A DNA stretch of 42,717 nucleotides from the IMG/VR virus record IMGVR_UViG_3300009788_000167, positions 1 to 42,717 of that record. One strand, given 5' to 3'. The notes under the pieces were generated by a model. It was not told the DNA's origin and did not search any database. It saw only the letters and a program-made list of their open reading frames with translations. The translations under genes were made by a program, and so were the position numbers. Source of the DNA: a virus. Within the stretch, counting starts at the first letter, position 1; every line of letters starts with the position of its first letter. Of this stretch, positions 29,957 to 38,244 are shown piece after piece.

Positions 29957-30220
29957 TCAGATATCCGCGTTATCGTTGAGCCGGTCGACGTCGACACCCG
30001 GCCGTGCTGGTTCGAGAGAGGAACGGCCAGACTTCGAAGCGATCTCCATGCGGAGACGGTAGATTCGTTTCTCTATCACAGCGATCTGCCCGCCCCGCTG
30101 GATCCGGACTTTTCCACCCTGTCCGCCAGTCTCCACTTCCACATCGAATTTGTCCTCGAGTGCCTTGAGCTTCGCCTCTGCGGAGACGAGGTCAGCTTTC
30201 AATGTGGTGAGACTGGCCAT
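29957..30220 (-). CDS. gpW-like small joining protein (87 aa)
   Basis: An 87-residue helical protein whose N-terminal helix LTTLKADLVSAEAKLKALED is followed by a beta turn QGGKVRIQRGGQIAVI and a second helix EKRIYRLRMEIASKS. This order (helix, beta-hairpin, helix) matches lambda gpW-type head completion proteins. It sits three genes after the capsid region, as expected. The assignment rests on pattern and position. Confidence 0.6.
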   Translation of the reverse strand: MASLTTLKADLVSAEAKLKALEDKFDVEVETGGQGGKVRIQRGGQIAVIEKRIYRLRMEIASKSGRSSLEPARPGVDVDRLNDNADI

Positions 30221-30285
30221 GTGATTCTCCAGGTGGGCCGCCCCAGAGGGCCAGGGGGGTGAACCCCCAGGGCGACCCTATTCGT

Positions 30286-30654
30286 TCACTTCTTCGGTTG
30301 CTTCTTGGAATCCTTGCCGTCGGGATTCTTCTCCCCTTCGAGCAAGGGATCGTCGCCGGAGATGAGATACTTCTTCGGCATGTCCCGCTTATCGCGGTAG
30401 CAAGCGATGAGGCGGCGCTTGCCGTCCTTGAGTGCTTTCTCACACTCCCGGATCCCCTCCACCACGTAGTAGGGACCAGCGTAGCTGGCCTCCTTCGCCG
30501 CGCGCTGCGGGTAGGGGACGGTGGCCAGTCGCTTCTTCTTGCGCTCGAAAGCGCTGCGGGCCTTCTTGCGCGACTGCACCTCAGCAAGGAAGTCCTTGCC
30601 TGGCTCGTCGCCCATGAGGGCCTTGGCGCCCGAATCGGGCTCGACTTGCGTCAT
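30286..30654 (-). CDS. Basic hypothetical protein in head region (122 aa)
   Basis: ATG 30654 is preceded by AAGGAG. The protein is rich in lysine and arginine, with KKARSAFERKKKRLATVPYP, YVVEGIRECEKALKDGKRR and a tail KNPDGKDSKKQPKK. It lies between the major capsid gene and the joining genes. It may contact DNA or the capsid interior; no family was recognised. A reading frame extended upstream lacks a ribosome-binding site. Confidence 0.65.
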   Translation of the reverse strand: MTQVEPDSGAKALMGDEPGKDFLAEVQSRKKARSAFERKKKRLATVPYPQRAAKEASYAGPYYVVEGIRECEKALKDGKRRLIACYRDKRDMPKKYLISGDDPLLEGEKNPDGKDSKKQPKK

Positions 30655-30735
30655 GGTCTTCTCCTTCGATCTGCATTTCCCGGCGCCCCGCCAAAGCAGG
30701 ACGCCGGGAGTCAAGCATCTCCCCTAGCCCGAAGG

Positions 30736-31764
30736 TTAGGAGGTCTGCAGGTTCGAGGAGACCACGGTCCGCCAGTCCCAGATTCCAAGCGCCATGTACG
30801 CGTTGGCGTAATAGACGAAGGAATCGGTATTGCCGTCGTGCTCGAACCAGGTCTCCACGCGATCGTCATCGTAGACGATGACTCCCCGCGGCCCCTTACC
30901 CGCTGCCCCGCGATTCTGGCGGGCCATCAGGTACCAGGCGTCGGTGTCCTCGAGGAGGTTCCACGAGATCACTTCGAGCCCGGCATGGGGGTTGGCATCG
31001 TTGAAGTCAGTACCCGCGAGTGCCTGTGCACGCACGATCGCCCTGGCCTGATCCACCTGGCTCGGGTGAACCAGGATCGTCGTGGCCTGTTGAGCGAACT
31101 CACGGTCGAGTTCGTCGAAGGCGATCGTCGCTTGCAGGCGAGTCTTGACCGTTCGGAGATTGGGCTCCGTGAGGGCCAAGGCCACCGCGTTGAAGTAGGA
31201 CGTACCGATCCAGTTCACATGGTCATTTCCTGTCAGGGCAAACCAGGGCTGCCCGTCGAAGATCAGACCATTCTGGATGCCCTGGATGGGGGCGCCCGGG
31301 ACGTGGTTGTTGAACTGGTTATCACCAGCCGTGAACCCTCCCCGGTTCCAGAGGCGAGCGAACTCCCGCTCCTTCTTGAGCGCAAGCTGTTCACCGAAAA
31401 CCTGGGCTCGTTCCTCTGCCCATCCCATGATGGATCCCCAGCCCATGGACTGGATGATCTGTCGGGGGAAGGACCACTTCTTCGAGTACAGGCGGGTCTT
31501 GAAGATGTGGACCCGGGTCTCCTGCTCGGCACCGTCCATGATCGCTTCACCGGGGTCGCGCTCTTCGAGCTCGTAGTCTCCGGAGATGATCGTCTTCTGG
31601 CGCCAGAGCGGAAGCTCCGTTTCCGTGGTTCGCAAGGGCCGAACCTCGGCCAGTTCAGGGATCATCGTGGGAATCTGATCGTAGGATTCCGCAATGACCT
31701 CGTCGAACCGGGCATGGATCTTCTTCAGACTCTCGGAATAGTGGCCTGGAAGATGAATCGTCAA
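30736..31764 (-). CDS. Major capsid protein, HK97 fold (342 aa)
   Basis: The start is TTG 31764, six bases after a perfect GGAGGTGA (31778-31771). No alternative ATG lies nearby, so a rare TTG start for the most abundant virion protein is likely. The chain has RFDEVIAESYDQIPTMIPEL, KWSFPRQIIQSMGWG, GWAEERAQVFGEQLALKKE and a C-terminal TDSFVYYANAYMALGIWDWR, in the pattern of HK97-fold capsid proteins. It follows the scaffold and decoration genes, the usual order. Capsid identification is by size, context and pattern rather than a short motif. Confidence 0.82.
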   Translation of the reverse strand: MTIHLPGHYSESLKKIHARFDEVIAESYDQIPTMIPELAEVRPLRTTETELPLWRQKTIISGDYELEERDPGEAIMDGAEQETRVHIFKTRLYSKKWSFPRQIIQSMGWGSIMGWAEERAQVFGEQLALKKEREFARLWNRGGFTAGDNQFNNHVPGAPIQGIQNGLIFDGQPWFALTGNDHVNWIGTSYFNAVALALTEPNLRTVKTRLQATIAFDELDREFAQQATTILVHPSQVDQARAIVRAQALAGTDFNDANPHAGLEVISWNLLEDTDAWYLMARQNRGAAGKGPRGVIVYDDDRVETWFEHDGNTDSFVYYANAYMALGIWDWRTVVSSNLQTS

Positions 31765-31782
31765 GCTACTTCACCTCCTCTC

Positions 31783-32277
31783 TTAGGTGTCCGACTGCAG
31801 CGCGGCCGCGTCGATCTGGACGAGCGCTTCGGAGAGGCCCTCGTCAATGAGTCGCTGACTTCCGACCACCCGGAGCACATCCGTAGTAGTGGTGCCGAGG
31901 TCCGCGAATTGCTGGTTCGTGGTCACGACGATATCCGCATTCTGCCCCACGTGGGTGGCCGTCAGCGCTTCGTCGGTGGGCATTCGAAAGACCAAGCCCG
32001 GGTCTCCCGGGATGACTCCCGGGTATCTGGTTCCGGCGGTACCACTGGTGACGAAAAGGTCACCAGTCACCTCGGTTGCGCCCGGCGAGAAACCGGGGAC
32101 GTTCCACCATCCGAAGATGACGGTATCCGCAGCGAGAGTGACGCCCATTTGCCCCGAAGCAGCCGCCGTGACGAATGCTCCACCACGCTTATGAAAGCTC
32201 TGCGTGGCCTCGAAGAGGGCCTGGACGGGCACGCCGAAAGACGGTCCGACAGGACCGAACTTTACGGATCGCGACAT
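31783..32277 (-). CDS. Capsid decoration/head protein candidate (164 aa)
   Basis: ATG 32277 is preceded by AAGGAGGC. The chain has FVTAAASGQMGVTLAADTVI, PGATEVTGDLFVTSGTAG and IVVTTNQQFADLGTTTTDV, i.e. short beta-strands with many Gly and Thr, no charge cluster and no signal peptide. It lies between scaffold and capsid genes, the position of lambda gpD-type decoration proteins. Likely sits on the outside of the capsid and stabilises it. Confidence 0.6.
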   Translation of the reverse strand: MSRSVKFGPVGPSFGVPVQALFEATQSFHKRGGAFVTAAASGQMGVTLAADTVIFGWWNVPGFSPGATEVTGDLFVTSGTAGTRYPGVIPGDPGLVFRMPTDEALTATHVGQNADIVVTTNQQFADLGTTTTDVLRVVGSQRLIDEGLSEALVQIDAAALQSDT

Positions 32278-32301
32278 GCTGTCATGCCTCCTTGACGAGC
32301 G

Positions 32302-32943
32302 TTACTGGTTGCTCGCCTTTGCATTTCCAAGGGCAGACGGACGGCCGGCAAGCGACTTGAGTCCACCCCTCCTTTTAGTTTCCCCCTGCGAGTTACTCTG
32401 TCCTTCTCCCTGATTCACGCCTCCGGGCCCGCGCGGGCGGCCCACCGGTGGGGTTCCTCCGGCATCGGAGCCACCAGCGTCACCCTTCTCCTTCTCCCAC
32501 GCCTTGCGCTCCGCGGCAAGGGCGGCCTTCCACGCCTTGCCCACCGCGGTGGCCTCGGTGGTGAGGGCGTCCTCCTTGTCGGGCGCCTGGAACTTACCGG
32601 TGAGAGACTCGGGCAAACCGGCCTTCTCCAGCTCCAGTTTGAAGCGCTCGCCGCGAAGCTCCCGACGCTCGAGGTCCAGGCGCTCCTTTTCATCGAGCTT
32701 CGCGCGATCGGCGGCCTTCTTCTCGTCATCGCGCTCCTTCTTCTCGGCGCGCAACTGCTCGAGTTCGGTGTCCCGAGGATCCGGCTCGTCCTTCTTGCCC
32801 GCGGCTTTCTTGTCCTCGGGAGGAGCGGGCGGGGCGGGATCCGGTACCGGCGGCAACGGAGGTCCGCCGGCCGGCGGGGTCGCGTCCGTCTTGTCCACGG
32901 GCGGAGTGGTCTGGTCGTCTTTGTTTTCGTTTTCCCCTGGCAC
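32302..32943 (-). CDS. Scaffolding protein (213 aa)
   Basis: GTG 32943 shares its base with the stop of the head gene (TAGTG). The sequence is highly charged and low in aromatic residues: a Pro-rich N-terminus (PPAGGPPLPPVPDPAPP), a long coiled-coil-like middle (DTELEQLRAEKKERDDEKKA, ERLDLERRELRGERFKLELE) and a Gly/Ser-rich end. This is the composition of siphovirus scaffolds, which guide shell assembly and leave before packaging. It precedes the decoration and capsid genes. Confidence from pattern and position. Confidence 0.75.
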   Translation of the reverse strand: MPGENENKDDQTTPPVDKTDATPPAGGPPLPPVPDPAPPAPPEDKKAAGKKDEPDPRDTELEQLRAEKKERDDEKKAADRAKLDEKERLDLERRELRGERFKLELEKAGLPESLTGKFQAPDKEDALTTEATAVGKAWKAALAAERKAWEKEKGDAGGSDAGGTPPVGRPRGPGGVNQGEGQSNSQGETKRRGGLKSLAGRPSALGNAKASNQ

Positions 32944-34052
32944 TATGCAGCCTTCTTCCTTCGATCAGAGAGGGCGACTACCTCGGATACCTTCCGTCTG
33001 CGCCCTCTGGTAGTCACGAGATCCGATGGTGTGATGTTTCCAGCCCGGAGCAGCTTGCCAAGCGTGGGCGATTGGAGAACCGCGTCCTGTCGCTTGGCCA
33101 ACCCCGCCCGCTTCTTCTTGCCCTGGGCAGCAGTGTCGTCCTCGATCGGACGGAATCGCCCAAACTTCCCGGTGATCCACTGACTCCATGTCGGGGGGCG
33201 CGGTTGCTTGAAAGGCAGAAGTCCCGCGCGGACCACTGGCTCCAAGAAGCACCGGCACTGCGGATGAATCGGCGGCCGAGGGAAGGAGGAATCGAAGCGG
33301 AGAATTCGCCCGTCCAGCGCTCCACACTGGGGACAGGTGGCGCTGTCCAGGGTGGCAATCCATCGCTCCCCTGAGAGCACCTTGCGGTTCCGCTTGTACA
33401 GGTCACTCGCTGCCTGATTCGCTGCGGACTGAATGGCGGTGCGCGCCGTTACCCGAGCCTCTCGCCGAGAAATATCGGTGACGTCAGAGATGCGCTTAGA
33501 GATGGCGGCGATACTGTCCCCCGCGAACCAGGCCGCCCGGAGCTCCCGGTCAATGCGAGCCGCGGCTTCGGTGGCGTGCCATTGAAACCACCGGGTGTTC
33601 GTCCAGCCGAAAAAGGGACGCTGGACTGCCTGACGAATCTGGGTAGCGGAGAGCCCGTTCACCAGAGACACGTTTACGCCGTGCTCGAGGCTCACATCTT
33701 CCATGATGTTGCGGATGTCCGTTACTCGTCCCCGGGCTGCTGCCACTGCCCCTCTGGCAGACACCTCCCCGAGCTCTCGCACGGTGGCGCCGAGAATCTC
33801 CGTGACTTCTCCGGTCACCCGCTCGAGACGACGCCGAGTTCCTGACCCTTCGGCGAGAGACTCGGAACGAGCGAGGAGCGTGGAACGGATGCCCTGGAGA
33901 TTCCCCTCCGCCTCTGCCAAGGTGTCCCGCTCGGTGCGCCCGAGAAGGATGGCCTGCCCTTCGATGAGGCGGTCCAGCATATCCTCTGCGGGATCGGGTA
34001 GACCCGAGATGAGGCGGAGGCGTACGGAGTCAGGTTTGCCGCGGTCTGCCAT
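32943..34052 (-). CDS. Mu gpF-like minor head protein (369 aa)
   Basis: ATG 34052 follows AGGAGGG with 9 bases; upstream in-frame starts at 34106 or 34079 are less well placed. The start overlaps the portal end by 23 bases. The C-terminal half has the signature of head morphogenesis proteins: ITDRxx-like ISDVTDISRREARVTARTAI, then WIATLDSATCPQCGALDGRI and PIHPQCRCFLEPVV, with the Cys set C-x2-C and C-x-C. These proteins enter the procapsid and are probably injected or aid DNA delivery. The family call is confident. Confidence 0.85.
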   Translation of the reverse strand: MADRGKPDSVRLRLISGLPDPAEDMLDRLIEGQAILLGRTERDTLAEAEGNLQGIRSTLLARSESLAEGSGTRRRLERVTGEVTEILGATVRELGEVSARGAVAAARGRVTDIRNIMEDVSLEHGVNVSLVNGLSATQIRQAVQRPFFGWTNTRWFQWHATEAAARIDRELRAAWFAGDSIAAISKRISDVTDISRREARVTARTAIQSAANQAASDLYKRNRKVLSGERWIATLDSATCPQCGALDGRILRFDSSFPRPPIHPQCRCFLEPVVRAGLLPFKQPRPPTWSQWITGKFGRFRPIEDDTAAQGKKKRAGLAKRQDAVLQSPTLGKLLRAGNITPSDLVTTRGRRRKVSEVVALSDRRKKAA

Positions 34053-35556
34053 CGCCGTTCGCCCTCCTCTCTTCGCCATTCGCTCCCGGGGGCGGCGGAT
34101 TGCCACCCTCTTCAGAGTTGTTGTTCTCCTGGTCTCGGTTGACGATGGCGGCCATCTGCTCCATGCGAGTGGTGGCCTTCTCTTCGTCCATGGCTTCGAT
34201 CTCAGCGGCCATCTCTGCCACGTCCACGTCTTCGTCGATGAGGGCGAGCCGCTGGAACTGGCGAAGCACGTGGATCACCTTGGCCAGGCCTACCTTGAAC
34301 ATTTCTATCCACATTTTCCCGCGCTCTCGCTGCTCCTCGGGATCAGTGTCCAGCTGGTCCGCCATCTCAACGATGAGCGGCGCCTCCGTGCCCACCATCT
34401 TGGGGTTAAGCAGCCACCAGCGGATTGTTGCGAGCATCTCCAGGCCCACCTTGAGCAGGGTGAGCTTTCGGCCGGCGTACCGGTCCATGCCGCGCCGGCC
34501 GATCACCTTGGCCTTGCCAGAGCGCATGTCCGCGCGGGCCGCCTGGTCTTGCTCGCCGCGCCCCTGGCGTCGGAGGCATTCGAGAGAGTCGGAGCGCTGC
34601 TTCTCCAGGCTGGAGAAGTCGACGCTGCCGCCCTTGGGTTCCAAGCGATAGATGAGCACCGCCCCAGGTGTGACTTCGATCTGTGTCGCTCCGCGGCCGT
34701 CCTCATCTCCGGCCAGCGCCATGGCAGTGATCTCGTCCATGGGCACCCACACTGGGAAAGCAGCGTACTTGTTCGCCACGTTGCGCATGTACGTGGCCCA
34801 CAGGAAATTCAGGTATCCCTGAATCAGCTCACCAATGCCAGAGCTCCCGATCGGGGAGCCCTTGACGATATTCCGGGGCACGACCACCATGGGGATGAAT
34901 CCGAGCCCGTGCTCCTCCTCCTCGATGGACTTTCCGCCACTCTTAAGGGTCCGCGTCTGAGCAGTAACTACCTCGACGAATTCGGCGGCGGGTTGGGATC
35001 CGGAAGCCTTTCGAGTCCAGCGGAGCTCCCAACCAGTCACCAGGGCCGGGTTGTCAGGCTCCCCATACAGGGGCATGATGCGAGCGGCGTCTCGGGCCTC
35101 GGCCCACACCTTTGTCTCCCCATCCTTCTCCACCGTCCCCATGGACACGGCGGTGCGGCCGTCCTTCTCCTGATCCTCGGTCATCACTTGGAAGAGGGAC
35201 ACTAGGTCATGGCCATCTGGCGTGACGCGCCCGGCCGCCCACTCGTTCGTCTCCTCGGCGAGTTTAACCGCTTCGGGAGTCTCCTCGGAGGCCTTGTATT
35301 CGAACGCTGTGGGCACCGCTTCGATTCGCTCATCCACCAGGGGCTTGAGCTCGTTCTCCACCAGGATGTTGCGGTCACTGACCTCGAGGCCAGAGGTGAG
35401 TGTGGTGGAGGAACTGAGGAGCGCCCCGGCCACGAAGCGATCCTTGAACATGCCAATTGTGGCGTTCTGCTCGCCCACGTAGACAGCGCGCAGGGAGAGC
35501 ACGTCATCATGGAGATTCGGGCGGCCGGTGCGGTCAACCTTGTGTCCGTGGGCCAC
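34030..35556 (-). CDS. Portal protein (508 aa)
   Basis: GTG 35556 directly follows the upstream TAA. A portal of the SPP1/HK97 type by size, position (after terminase, before gpF-like) and features: helical core LSLRAVYVGEQNATIGMFKD, VENELKPLVDERIEAVPTAF, GIGELIQGYLNFLWATYMRN, and a late helix LGLEMLATIRWWLLNPK-like. The C-terminus is acidic and Asn-rich (NRDQENNNSEEGGNPPPPG). Twelve copies form the ring through which DNA is packaged and ejected. Confident from context and length. Confidence 0.85.
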   Translation of the reverse strand: MAHGHKVDRTGRPNLHDDVLSLRAVYVGEQNATIGMFKDRFVAGALLSSSTTLTSGLEVSDRNILVENELKPLVDERIEAVPTAFEYKASEETPEAVKLAEETNEWAAGRVTPDGHDLVSLFQVMTEDQEKDGRTAVSMGTVEKDGETKVWAEARDAARIMPLYGEPDNPALVTGWELRWTRKASGSQPAAEFVEVVTAQTRTLKSGGKSIEEEEHGLGFIPMVVVPRNIVKGSPIGSSGIGELIQGYLNFLWATYMRNVANKYAAFPVWVPMDEITAMALAGDEDGRGATQIEVTPGAVLIYRLEPKGGSVDFSSLEKQRSDSLECLRRQGRGEQDQAARADMRSGKAKVIGRRGMDRYAGRKLTLLKVGLEMLATIRWWLLNPKMVGTEAPLIVEMADQLDTDPEEQRERGKMWIEMFKVGLAKVIHVLRQFQRLALIDEDVDVAEMAAEIEAMDEEKATTRMEQMAAIVNRDQENNNSEEGGNPPPPGANGEERRANGDGRPRQT

Positions 35557-35928
35557 TTATCCCACCGTCTTCCCGCAAGTCAAGGACCGATGGCCCTTGG
35601 TGGCTGGTGGGGGTAAGCCCCGATCGATGCGCGCCACCGAGACAATCCGATCCGCTCGGTACATGGACTCTCGGCCCCAGAGGTCCTCGAGGAGCACGAA
35701 TGAATGCCCCTCGATTTCTACAGTGCTCACCCGGCGAATGTTCACAAAGGTTACAGAGGTCTCGCCTTGCCCATCGACGCCCGTAAATCGCAGGCGGACA
35801 GCGCCATACAGGACCCCGGGCTCCGTCCATTGCATGAAGCGCACGCAGGCGCGACGAAGGAAATCGACCACGGTACGGCGCATCTGTCTCAAGAGTCGCA
35901 CGGGAAGAGGATACGGCAGACGTACCAC
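35557..35928 (-). CDS. Hypothetical head-region protein (123 aa)
   Basis: GTG 35928 is a weak start without a clear ribosome-binding site; ATG at about 35883 is an alternative. The chain has LRQMRRTVVDFLRRACVRFM and GETSVTFVNIRRVSTVEIEG, then LLEDLWGRESMYRADRIVSV, a beta-strand domain. It lies between the zinc-ribbon gene and the portal. No family recognised. Confidence 0.6.
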   Translation of the reverse strand: MVRLPYPLPVRLLRQMRRTVVDFLRRACVRFMQWTEPGVLYGAVRLRFTGVDGQGETSVTFVNIRRVSTVEIEGHSFVLLEDLWGRESMYRADRIVSVARIDRGLPPPATKGHRSLTCGKTVG

Positions 35929-35952
35929 TACCGGTAGCGTGGCCGAATCTTT

Positions 35953-36183
35953 CTACACCCGGGGCAAGTGGTAGGTCAGGAGCTCGTTTGAGTCGAGATC
36001 TATCCCAACGGAGGAGAGGCCCGCTATGGTCTTGCGGGTGATGGGGATTTCGTAGGTGGACCAGCGTTCCCCACAGACTACGCATTCCCGGCGTCGCCGG
36101 ATTGCCCCTTGCCGGGGACGCGTGTCGATCACCTTTGCCACAGAGCGACAGGTGGGTTGGGGGCAACGGTCCGGGCGGTCCAC
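35953..36183 (-). CDS. NrdR-like zinc-ribbon protein (76 aa)
   Basis: The start is GTG 36183, seven bases after the terminase stop, with GAGGAG overlapping that stop. The chain CPQPTCRSVAKVIDTRPRQG then RRRRECVVCGERWSTYEIPI follows the zinc-ribbon of NrdR: two CxxC-like pairs around a basic strand, then the Thr-Tyr-Glu turn. The ATP-cone domain of NrdR is absent; only a short C-terminal part (ITRKTIAGLSSVGIDL) remains. Phages also use small zinc-ribbon proteins to steer transcription. A nucleic-acid-binding role is likely, target unknown. Confidence 0.78.
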   Translation of the reverse strand: MDRPDRCPQPTCRSVAKVIDTRPRQGAIRRRRECVVCGERWSTYEIPITRKTIAGLSSVGIDLDSNELLTYHLPRV

Positions 36184-36190
36184 GGTCTCC

Positions 36191-37648
36191 TCACATGCCC
36201 GGTGGCCGAGTGGAGGACGGGCGAGACGTCCCCAGGTTCCGGGCAGCCAGATAGTACCGCAGGGCATCAGTGTCATGATCGTTTACGCCGTCTTTCAGGC
36301 TCGTGGTGGGCGACGCCTTCCCCGGCTTTTTCTCTGGGTACTTGAGATTCGCATGGGCCTTGAAAGAGTTCCGAGCGATGGGCATGAGGCCACCCGCCGG
36401 ATGCTCTTCACCAGTCGTCGCCCATACGAGGCGCCGCAGCGCCGCGGCGTCCCGGACCCACTTCGCTACGAGCTCCTCGCCCGCCTCCTTCGACCGCTGG
36501 AACGCCACGGGCCGCTTGAAGGGAACCCCCAGGCGCCGGCACAGATCGGAGGCAGAGGTAATGTAGGTCTGGTCGTTTCTCGAGTCCCCCGCGGGATCAC
36601 CGTAGACGGCAGCGATTCGGAGCCCAATGTCCTGCACCGATTCGGCCATCTCGCGGACCAGTCTGTCCTCTGGAGGCTGGCCGTCTTCCTCTTGCCACTC
36701 GCCTACCACCACGTCCAGATGGACAGAGTAATCGGTCTGCGGATGGATGGCGCGCACCCGCTGAATGAGGAGGGCACGCGGATTGACCCGCCCGAAGTCG
36801 ACGGCCACGTAAGTGGGAGCGAAGAAATCCGGCTCATACACCAGGCAGTTTCCATCGGGCCAGCGGTCCCGCGAAAGCTCCGAGTAGACGGACCCCATGG
36901 CCGTTACGATGAGGCCCAGCACTTCCTGATCGTAGTAGCGCCGGGAGTAGACGGAGCGGAGAGTCTCCTCGTAGCCCTCGGGCAGGTGCGGATTGTCCGA
37001 GGTCTTGCCTCGCACACAGGCGAAGCCCTCTTTCGGGGTGATAACGAAATCTTCCGCTACCCAGTCCTCGCCGTTCGGCGTAGTAGTGCCCCACCCGCCC
37101 CGCACGAGGCCCGGCCCGCGGAGACGCCCAACCGCCACATGGAAGGGCTCCCGATCTCGAAGGAGGCGCACCTCATCGAAGTCAAACCACGTGAGCTCCA
37201 GCCCACGGATGCGCTGGTAGGCTTGGTTCTCGAGAGACCGAAACAGGATTTTCGTGCCGTTCTTGAGCACCAGGGCAAAGGCTGATTTCTCGAAAGCCTT
37301 ATCCCAGGAGCCCCCGCGCAGCACTGCCGGTGGGAAGAATTCCCGATAGGCTGGCACCTTGACGTCTGCCAACATCCGGTACGTAGGCGCTCCCGCTAAA
37401 CCAAGGTGCGGCACGTGGCGGTTGTACCCGCAAGCGTGGTAGTAGGCCTCCGCTGTCCCGGCGATGGTCTTTCCCCAGCCCACTCCCGCTAGGCCCAACT
37501 TGAAGGGTTGCTCTAATGCGTGGAAGGCCGCTTGTCCATCATGGGGCACGTACTCCCGAACGGTGGGCCGGCTGTCGGGCTCCTTGTACCCAGAAGATTC
37601 GGGATCCGGCGGGAAGGCCTCGCAGAGCAGCGCGAGTTCGTTATCCAC
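36191..37648 (-). CDS. Terminase large subunit (485 aa)
   Basis: GTG 37648 overlaps the small-subunit stop and follows GAGGACCTCT, the recurring ribosome-binding module of this genome. The ATPase domain has Walker A LGLAGVGWGKTIAG (G55-T61 approx.) and Walker B WFDFDE (about 154-159). The nuclease domain has YVAVDFGRVNPRA, VYGDPAGDSRND and a final VNDHDTDALRY, i.e. the three Asp of an RNase H-type fold. The enzyme cuts concatemers and drives DNA into the procapsid. Confident. Confidence 0.93.
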   Translation of the reverse strand: MDNELALLCEAFPPDPESSGYKEPDSRPTVREYVPHDGQAAFHALEQPFKLGLAGVGWGKTIAGTAEAYYHACGYNRHVPHLGLAGAPTYRMLADVKVPAYREFFPPAVLRGGSWDKAFEKSAFALVLKNGTKILFRSLENQAYQRIRGLELTWFDFDEVRLLRDREPFHVAVGRLRGPGLVRGGWGTTTPNGEDWVAEDFVITPKEGFACVRGKTSDNPHLPEGYEETLRSVYSRRYYDQEVLGLIVTAMGSVYSELSRDRWPDGNCLVYEPDFFAPTYVAVDFGRVNPRALLIQRVRAIHPQTDYSVHLDVVVGEWQEEDGQPPEDRLVREMAESVQDIGLRIAAVYGDPAGDSRNDQTYITSASDLCRRLGVPFKRPVAFQRSKEAGEELVAKWVRDAAALRRLVWATTGEEHPAGGLMPIARNSFKAHANLKYPEKKPGKASPTTSLKDGVNDHDTDALRYYLAARNLGTSRPSSTRPPGM

Positions 37649-38207
37649 AGAGGTCCTCGACGTCCACATCGAACTCAGCGTCTACGGTGTCCTCGTCCTC
37701 TTCCGGAGGAGGGGATGGAGGCTGCGCCCGTCGCTCATCCATCATGCGCTGTAGCCGAGGGGGCACGTACAGGACGGGAATCTCTCGCTCATCCTGAGAG
37801 AGGTCTTCCTCTCGAATGCCGAGGCAGAGAGACGCGTTTTTCAGTTGCTGCGTGAGGGCTCGAGCCCAGGCAAAATGGTAGCGCATGTTCCACTCATCAC
37901 CGTAGATCCGGCGGAGGGATTCCAGCTGCTGCATGTGCTCCACAGCCATCTCATAGCCGCGGCGCCGAACCGTGCGCATCCCTTCGACTTGATCACAGAA
38001 GGCGTCGAGGATCGACATGCGGGAGGCGAAGCGGAAGAAGTCCCGGCGCTGCTCGGCCCATCGGTTTTCCGTGGCGTGCCGAGACACCACGTGATACGGG
38101 ACCTTGAATTCCTCACAGATCGACCGCAGCGAACGCTTCTCACTATCGAAGTAGGCGACTTTGATGTGCTCGAAAGGGATATCGTCCGGTTGTGCCTTCT
38201 TCGGCAT
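37641..38207 (-). CDS. Terminase small subunit-like protein (188 aa)
   Basis: ATG 38207 follows GGGGAGG. Residues 12-50 form a helix-turn-helix typical of small terminases: FEHIKVAYFDSEKRSLRSIC, EEFKVPYHVVSRHATENRWA and EQRRDFF. A helical middle (EMAVEHMQQLESLRRIYGDE) and an acidic Pro-rich C-terminus (PPSPPPEEDEDTVDAEFDVD) follow. It binds the packaging site on DNA and activates the large subunit. Position directly before the large subunit supports the call. Confidence 0.82.
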   Translation of the reverse strand: MPKKAQPDDIPFEHIKVAYFDSEKRSLRSICEEFKVPYHVVSRHATENRWAEQRRDFFRFASRMSILDAFCDQVEGMRTVRRRGYEMAVEHMQQLESLRRIYGDEWNMRYHFAWARALTQQLKNASLCLGIREEDLSQDEREIPVLYVPPRLQRMMDERRAQPPSPPPEEDEDTVDAEFDVDVEDLCG

Positions 38208-38244
38208 GGGACCTCCCCTCGGAGCCTACCACGGAGGGGCGCCG

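Noticed and set aside
30259-32295. 678-codon ORF on the plus strand opposite capsid and decoration genes
   Set aside because: It is antisense to well-supported head genes, has no ribosome-binding site and its composition follows the codon bias of the opposite strand.
33703-35205. 500-codon plus-strand ORF opposite portal and head genes
   Set aside because: Antisense shadow of the portal and gpF-like genes in GC-rich sequence.
36056-37285. 409-codon plus-strand ORF opposite the terminase
   Set aside because: Antisense shadow of the terminase large subunit.
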